From NCBI RefSeq assembly GCF_001039355.2, contig NW_019773936.1, positions 558,643-622,642 of the forward strand: a DNA stretch of 64,000 bases, in the 5' to 3' direction. The position numbers and the translations under genes were made by a program. The notes beneath the pieces are model-generated. The model had not been told where the DNA came from. It did no database searches and saw only the letters and a program-made list of their open reading frames with translations. Source of the DNA: Lingula anatina (lineage: Eukaryota; Brachiopoda; Lingulata; Lingulida; Lingulidae). Shown in pieces: positions 38,939 to 48,038 of the stretch (positions are counted from its first letter, which is position 1; the number at the start of each line of letters is the position of its first letter).

Positions 38939-41900
38939 TTTTTTTGAAATGGTCTAACGCAATGCACTTTGCTTTTAGCGTAATACCGAAAAAGCAATTT
39001 TACGTCAATGGGAAAATGACTGGAATATGCCGTTTGTCAAAAGAGTATTCCCAATCCAACGATAATATGTGAAAAAATGCATAACTATACAGAAAAAACT
39101 ATACACATTTGACACCAAACTCACCACTTTTATCAGCAAATTCATTACTTGATAATGATAGAGATAAGTTTCCTGTGACCTATGAAACTAAGGGTACCAC
39201 AAGATGACTGTATTAGTTAAGCGTGTGTTATTACGTTTATTTTCAGGTCTACTGAAAAACGGTTCAGTTTGTCCGTGAGAGCGGTTGTATTGGACAACAG
39301 CACCAGAGAAGGTAAATATATGAAAAGTTGGCTGTATTAACCGTGTCATACTCACTTTTACCGTTCTCCAACTTTCATCCAGTGTTTATAAAGTTTAATT
39401 TCGTCTGATATAATTCTAACTGGACAAGCTAGGAACAAAATAACTACATATTTAACGGATTTGACAATAACTTCATGGTCGAAATGTTTGTTTATTTCAG
39501 CCTACCGTGACAGGAACGCGACCGCATTACTGAAGGATAACTCCACGGTCTCTGCAGGTTATACTATGAGCTTGTACTCCATGGCTTGCCTGTATATGGA
39601 CACAGAGAGAGATGATTACTCAGATGAAGGGTGCACGGTAGGTCCTGAATTATATCCATTAGGGGTGCACGGCGCAAGATGTTTAGACATTATAATATCC
39701 GTTGCGTTGGTGTCGTTGTCGCCGTCCGAAACATCAGTCATCGTAACTGCCTAATCGTATATTTGCCTACTACAGATATACTGAGTTGCATTGTTTGGCT
39801 AAAAGAGGTTGTTTTACAAGGTTATAAAACGATATTTAAAGATATTGTTTTTTTACATGTTTTTTGTTCGCCCATGAGTGCCAAATGTTATTTTATTTTA
39901 CCTCAAATTTACTGAGTGACTTTAAATGTGAATTAATCTATTTATCTTTGCAAAAGTTATTCTTTTTAGTGTTAAATATTTATTTTAATATTGTTGCTTT
40001 TTTCTGCTTGGTGTCTGTATATTTGCCAGTTTTTACTGTCTAGTTTTACTTATTCTTTGTTTTTTAGGTCGGACCAAAAACAACTGTAGACGCCGCACAA
40101 TGTTTTTGTGACCACTTGACTTCATTTGGTTCAAGCTTCTATGTCCCTATGAACACTATCAGGCCAGCGGATTCTGGTTTCCTAAAGCTGGATGAAAACC
40201 CTATAGTTTTCTCGTTCGGGGTGGTTGTCCTGTGCCTTTACTTTGTTCTGCTTATATGGGCGAGAAAAGCGGACACAAAAGATATAGAAAAGGTAAGGCT
40301 TTGAACGATTACATCTCTCACTGATTTGACATTTGAATTAAAGATTAAACCAGAGTGTGTTATAGGAACGTGGGCGTTTTAGTTGTCCTTGAATATCATC
40401 TTTCCTTTTAAAAAGCCTGTACTGACATCTTGTTTCTGAGGTATGTGGCATTCTTTTATTAGTCCTTTATCTCGTGACGTATTAGAAATAACTTGACAAA
40501 CACAATATAAAGGTTAATTGATGTATGACCTATTAAGGCTGCTTTTATTATGTTAAATCCAAGTTAGATTTATGACGAAATTTATTCTAACACATTGGGC
40601 ATAAAGATGTTGATCTGAAATGATTGATAAGAATACTGGATTTTAGCGTGTCCAAAGTATTATGGTAATCTTTTGCGTATAAAGGATTTTTGGGGGGTTG
40701 CAAAAAACCCCAAAATTTGGATAAAACATACAATTTAATATGGAGGCCGAAATAGTGTTTATGGTGGCTATTGTGCAAGAAAGAGTTGAGCGCAGAAAGG
40801 CTACTTTTGGTAATTTTTGTCCCTGATTAAAACGCCATTTCGACATGCACGTACAAATCGGTTTTATTTGTGAAACAAATTTTGATTCAGGTTGGAGTGA
40901 CTCCATTGCCAGACAACGACGCCAGAGATAAACAAGGCTACGAGATTATGGTTTGGACGGGTTCAAGGAAAGATGCAGGTAAACTTCCAGAGTTGATAAC
41001 ATTTGTATATCTCTCAATCACCTCATTGCTTATTTAGTGTGTACGCAAAAGGCCACACATTTTTATGAAAAAAAATCCCTTATTTTAAGTAGTTATTGAT
41101 AGATATGGTTAATTTCGCGGAGTGTGTGTGTGTGTGTGTGGGGGGGGGGGGGTACTTGAAGTTAAAAGAGGACATATACCCTCTCTACACCTCATCACAA
41201 AGTCGATCTCTAGTGGTTTCCCATGAATAAACACTGAGGCGCAAGTGCAGCGTAGTTGTCATAATTTGTTGCAACAACATATTGTTGCTAGTACAGTGGA
41301 AACTTGTCACATATTTTTTTATCTCTGTAATCTCAAAGTTTATAGATATAAAAATTCTGTGAACGAATAGATACTGATCTGATTCCGTGATGTCATAATT
41401 CACTTCTGACGTCATAAGACAGTCGTGATATCAGGAGTGACGTAAATTCTTATAGGGACTACTGCCCACGTGTCAATCATCCTGAGTGGTGACAAGGATG
41501 AGACAGAGCCACGCGTTTTGGCAGATGATAAGCGGCCCATATGCCAAAGAGGGGGGATAGATTCTTTCCTCTTAACAACCACCCAGTCCCTCGGAAAACT
41601 TTCTCATTTGCGGTAGGTAATTGCTCTACAGAATTGATTTGTACCCATTGTTCATCTTTGTGAAGTTAACCTTCACAGTGTCTATTTGTGACATTGCATT
41701 TTGCAGTCATTTTCGACATGTCGTGCTTACAAATATGATGTTAATTTTTTAAAATATTTTATAGATTATACTGGAGACTCACTTTTATGATCAGCATGCT
41801 TTTGTGGTTTCCAATGAATGTAGATGCCTACTAGAAACTTGAAACAACAGAATTGAACTATTAATGGAGGAAGTTGTCAGTGGCTCCTTCACATAATTGT

Positions 41901-44900
41901 AAAGAAAACGTGCTTTCGGCCATTTGCTCCCCGGACATTTCTTACAAACAAACTTCTGTCGACCAATGAAGTCAGTATATGAGGCATACTATATCCATCA
42001 TTCCCAGTATCTGGTACTTCAGCTTAATTTATATCAAATCATTCGCAGTATCTGGTACTTCAGCTTAATTTATATCAAATCATTCGCAGTATCTGGCACT
42101 TTAACTAAACTTGCATCGTCCAATTCCAGTATCTGGCACTTTAATTAAACTTGCATCGTCCAATTCCAGTATCTGGCACGACAACTCCGGGTCCAACCCA
42201 TCTTGGTACTTCAGCCGCATGCTGGTTGAGGATCTGCTGACCGGGGAGAAGTATTACTTCATGTGTAATCGTTGGCTGGCGGTAGAAGAAGACGACGGAC
42301 AGGTAACTGACAATGATCTTTAATTCTTAATTAGCAAAATCAAATGCTATTCTCATAATCTCTATATCTATTTCCCCTGTGTTTTTATTTACTTAGTGTT
42401 AGATTTGGCAATTGCTGCATTGTGTCACAGACGAGGTAGAAAAAGGCATAGTTAGTAATTAAGCAAAAACACATAGTTTTTATGACTTTTGAAGCTTTGT
42501 CCCCACGCCATTTTTCAATTTTGCAAAAGAAAGTCAACAAAATTGACCTGCGTCTATTTCAGATTGATCGCGTCATTCCCGTGGCAGGAAAGAACGAAAT
42601 GACAAACTTCGATTATCTTTTCTGGTCAAAGACAAAACGCAACCTATCCGATGGCCACATCTGGTTTTCTGTATTAAAGAGACCGCCGAGAAGCAAATTC
42701 ACCAGAGTGCAACGCCTGACGTGTTGTATCTCCCTTTTATTTTCCACGATGGCTACAAACATCATGTACTATGGTGCAGAATCCAGTGTGGATTCTCCAA
42801 CAATGTTGACTATCGGACCCATCAAGTTCTCACTCCATGCCATTTACATTGGCGTCATTACCAGTCTAATTGCGTTTCCGATTAATTTGATCGTGGTGGC
42901 ATGTTTTCGGTACCGTCACGAAAAGCCCTCAAAGAAGAAGATGCGAGGTGACGCCACTGATCAGGCTTCGCTCCCAGAGATAAGTATAACAAGCGAAGAA
43001 CGGCTGTCAAAAGAGTTAGAACAACAGCGCGAATTTTTAGACACTGGTGACGAAAACAAGCGCACCCTTCGATTAATGACTCCTCGACCAGCATCAAAAC
43101 AAGGCACAGTAAGGCCGTCGACAGCAGCGACAGGATACACCGGTCAGTGTTTGCCCGCTTATGTTACACCCACCTCGGGACAACTAAACGCACGCCCCCA
43201 AACCTGCCGGAAGAAAGAAATGAAAAATAAGAAAAAATGGCGCCTGCCCTGGTGGTTCATTTTCGTTGGTTATTTCCTTGCCTTTGTTACCATCGTGGGC
43301 GGGTTTTATTACTGTGTCGAGGTTGCCGCTGTCTTCGGGGAAAAGCTTGCTATGGAGTGGCTAGTGTCTTTCCTGACTGGGATAGTAGAATCTGTATTCT
43401 TTACTCAACCGTTAAAGGTACGAAATCACGCTAACTCATTTCATATCTGCTGTGTGATGAAACATCTTTCGTTATGTGAAAGTATACGAGAATAAATGCA
43501 TATTTATTTATTTATATAAATATTGAAATTTTGTTATGTTCAAATTTGCCTATTCTAAGTTGGTTCATACTTGTCACTAATAGAGAATGAATTAAATAAC
43601 TTTTGTTTAGACGAATCATTTTCATTCCTGGCAATTTTCATTTTCTTTATTATTATTACAAGTGAGTATCTCTCCCTAATATAACAATTTCAGGTCTTAC
43701 TGTTCGCACTTTTCTATGCCTTGGTCATTCGAAGTCCAGAGAGTGATGAAGATGAGGAATACTCGGATCTGCGCGATGATGAGGAGTATCTACACGCCAA
43801 GACTTTAATGGAGACCAAGACCGGGAAAGACAGGAATTCCAGGGGAGCCAAGACGTATCCACCGCTTGACGAGCAAGTAGTTAAGGCGGCCAGGGACCTA
43901 AGGTACGGCTATGATAATGGAGGGTGGGGGTGGGAGGCGGAGGAGGGGCGGATTCACAAAAAAAAACATAAGACTGAACTTTTAGAAACTTTTAGGAGGC
44001 ACGGGAGAAGCAATTGCATGATGCTAACCATCCAGTCGAATAGGTTGATCCTGAATTAAAAAGACGAATTTTATGGACCAACTTTCGATGTGAAGTATTT
44101 TTGTGAAACCGCCCCTTGGTCAAGCACTCTTGCGACACAGTGGTAGAGTTTTGTTTAACGTTCTTGTTATGTACCTGAAGACATCGGTTCTGGAAATTTT
44201 TTGATAGATATTTTAAACAGACAGAGTAGTTGGTTGGTATATGTAGAACATATTAATTAATCGACATCTGTTGGACTTTTACTGACACCAATATTATTTA
44301 TAATTTCAGAATAAAAGAGCTTGAAATGCACAAGATCATCAGAGAAATAGTGTTCTACTTTGTATTTCTACTGCTGTTGATGATGTGTGCCTATGGTAAC
44401 AGAGACCCGTGGTCCATATATCAGAAAGAAAACGCACACAGCATCTTCTTTGATGGGCATGTTACAGCAAACTCGACATATCTTGGGAAAGAGTTCCCAA
44501 TTTGGAAGGTGATTGTTTAATCAGTTGCATTCTTTTTCCAGTCAATGTTCCGAGGCAAATGACCAGTAGATTTGGCATCGGAATAATTAAATTAATATGA
44601 TTTTCTTTCGAAATTACTAGTCCCATCGGACTAGTAGAATTTTTGGCGGTTGTTATAATTTTTTCTTCTTTTTTTCTTCGGACTCGTTAATGTAGGTTTG
44701 ATCAATGGCCTGACAAGTATAAGTCGTAAACTGTTTCTTTCATATTTGTTGAATTCAACAGGTTTTTGGTCGACTAGTTGGAAGAAATTGACGACTGACA
44801 AAGCACTTTTTTGTATTTCAATGCATTATAAAAACAGTTACCCATTACCAGTAGTTATGATTTTACATATAAAATATGATTTTACATATAACTAAAACTT

Positions 44901-46621
44901 CAAGATACCTTTATATGTCATTGCTTTGTTGTATTTTGTTATAACGATGTATACTATTGATGATATCAGTATAATCATAGAGCCAAATGCCCCATTCCAG
45001 GTAAAATCTCGAAAAACTTTCTTTGATTGGGCTGAACGAACCCTGATTCCAGCGTTGTATAACGGAGATTTGGAGTGGTACAACGGCGCCGTGGCAGCCT
45101 GGGCAAGAGGCTTCATTGCCGATAAACAGAACTACTTGGTCGGTGTGGCAAGGTTACGACAGCTCAGAGTGAAACCATGTAAGTCTTTCTGTCCTTTTCA
45201 TATCAAGCAGTAAATTAAACTTGACCAGTGTAACGTGACAGAGTGATAGAGAGTCCGCTTCCCATTCATTTAGAGAACTTATAAAAATTCCTTTGTGGAG
45301 TAATAACATGTTAGACCCTGCAAAAGTAGCCCTATCCTGTTAAGTGTACCGCTCAATGTAAAAAGAGTCTATGTTACGGAAAATATTCTAACTTAAACCT
45401 GGTGTAGGCGGGCTTTGTGGGTTTAAATGTAAGTCTTAAGACATGGGACAAATAAAAAAATGTGGCTGCAAATCCATCTTAAGACTTTTGCTACCATTAA
45501 ACAGATTCTTTTATGTGCTCAAAAAGAATCTTCGTTAGATACATTATTTTTAGTTTCATGACTTGGGTACAGATGGGCATCTACAGTATTTTTATTATTA
45601 ATATCTGAGCAAACCTGTACAACTACTGAATCACTCTTTTGAGAGATTCGTTTGGAAATATTCGGTGGATGAGACATTGATATAAACACTTTTTACTATA
45701 TTTATATTATAACGACTTCGAGGTTCTGGAGTCTTCAATCATTTATTCACCACTCAGTTTTCATACAATTTTACCCATATTTATACTCTAATTCTCCGTA
45801 CTGATCACGCGTGTAATTATGTTCTTTTTATTGTTTATGGCGTGGTTTCCAGAAACTTTACATTGTCATGTTTCCTTTACCATAGAACATTCCCTTATTA
45901 GGTAATGTCTAAGAGCCTTGTTTTCAACTAAACTCATCCAAAATACTATTTGCATTACTCATACTTGAATCATGTCCAAAACTTAGTTAACATCTGATAA
46001 ACAGTTGATCAAAATTAAAATCTGTTGTGAAATTAACCAATCACATTAAATGTTATTGACTTTGACCTTTTCTATCTTCTTCTGACACTTAAAACATGCT
46101 CTACACTTGTTGACACTCGATGAAACTTAATTTGCACTCAATATCACTCTAACTTTTCATCTATTTGATTTCCCTTTCATTACTAATTGAAATTAGTGTA
46201 AGCATAAGTAATTAACTTTACAACATTTATATGTGGCAACTTGTTGCATCCTTCGGTAACTACTGAATTTATTTTCAGATTCGTGTGACCTCCCGAAAAT
46301 GGTTCGCAATACAATTAAAGAATGTCGATCTGAATATGAATGGATAGAAGAAGAAACTGGTTCCTTTTTGCCGGAATGGAAACCTGTAAATGACAGTGGT
46401 AAGTCCATCATTTCAAAGAATACTACATGCATTGTTCACATGGCTGATTTGAGAGTTTAGTTCCCTACTTAATATACAGAGGTCAACATTTAACGGAGCT
46501 AGTTGGCCAAAAAAGTTCGTGCGAAATTCAACTTAGAAATCGATTTGACTGAAATTGCAATGTTTGTCAAAAAATAATTACTGTGAACAGCCACCGTTAT
46601 CATCTATTGAAAGATACTGTA

Positions 46622-46659
<38 letters not shown>

Positions 46660-48003
46660 CATTTATATGCGTAAATATAATCTCAACTCCATGTCTATCA
46701 TCCATCATAAATTTCTATTCCAATTTTTAAGGTGTGTCGCCGTCGCCAGGGCAACAGTGGTCATTTCAAAGTGCCTTGGACCTTAAAGGGTTCCCGTACT
46801 GGGGTCTGATGACCACGTATGGCGGTGGTGGGTACGCCTTTGAATTAGGAACAACCTATGAGTCCGCCCTGACAGGCATCAAGGAACTCCGATCGTCGCG
46901 TTGGTTGGATATCTACACGCGAGTTGTGTTTGTGGAGTTTGTCTTGTACAACGCCAACTTGAATTTATTCACCGTTTCCCAGACGACCGTCGAGTTTCCC
47001 GCTTCAGGGGGTGAGTGACCACGATTCAATGTTCAGCGATTTATCGACATTACACATAGCCTTTACCTATACTAGTAAATGGAGTTATGGGTGGGAGGGG
47101 GGTGCGTATGATAAATGTCATTGTTTTTTTCTGTTTGATTGCATTAGTATTCGGGAGTTCTTTCTTGTTACGATAGGCCCGTAAGTGGCAAGTGTATGCA
47201 TATATCTACGATTCCGTAGTTGGTTTTTTAACGGTTAACAAACATTGCAAAGATGATAAAAATACATTTGGGATGGTATAAAAAATAATTATTAGATCTA
47301 TTTCTGGTGTTATAATTTCGGTCAATGCGTGGATATTATAAATTATGGGTCCCTCGTAGAAGGACCTCAGCTGGGCAGTGCTGGTTTACTTGATTTAACA
47401 TCTAGACAGTGATTTGACCGTAATATTTTAACAAGTATCAGATAAAAGATATTATAGGGCCAACCGAAATTGATAAGCCCGTTAACCAGTTAACAAGCGC
47501 GACCGAGTAAAATTCTGAGGATATAAGACTGCATTAGGTATTGGTTTGATAAGTGGGGAAATTTTACCATTGACCCAGAGAAAACGTTTTTTTTTTTTTT
47601 TTTTTTTTTTGCTAAAAATCGCGCAGAAAATAAATTTCGTTTACCAACTTTGAGGCCAGATAGTCACTGATCCTTGACCAACTTATCCATTTTATTTGGT
47701 CTAACATATTTTTTTCTTTTTCATTTTTTATATAGGGGTTTTCTTATTCCCTCGCTTCCACGTATTCCGGCTGGACCGATACGTGGGCACGGTTATGTTT
47801 GTCATCATGGGTGCAGAAATCCTAACAGCAGCGTTCTTCGCATATTTCTTGTACAGGGAAATCAAGAAGATCATCAAATATCGAGGGGAGTACTTCAAGG
47901 TGATTTGATCTTTGTCACTTTCATTCTGCTAATACATTATTTTGTTCATCTCCCCATGCATCAAAAATCGCTAAAAGATTACATTGTGATTGTCATATAC
48001 TAT

Positions 48004-48038
<35 letters not shown>

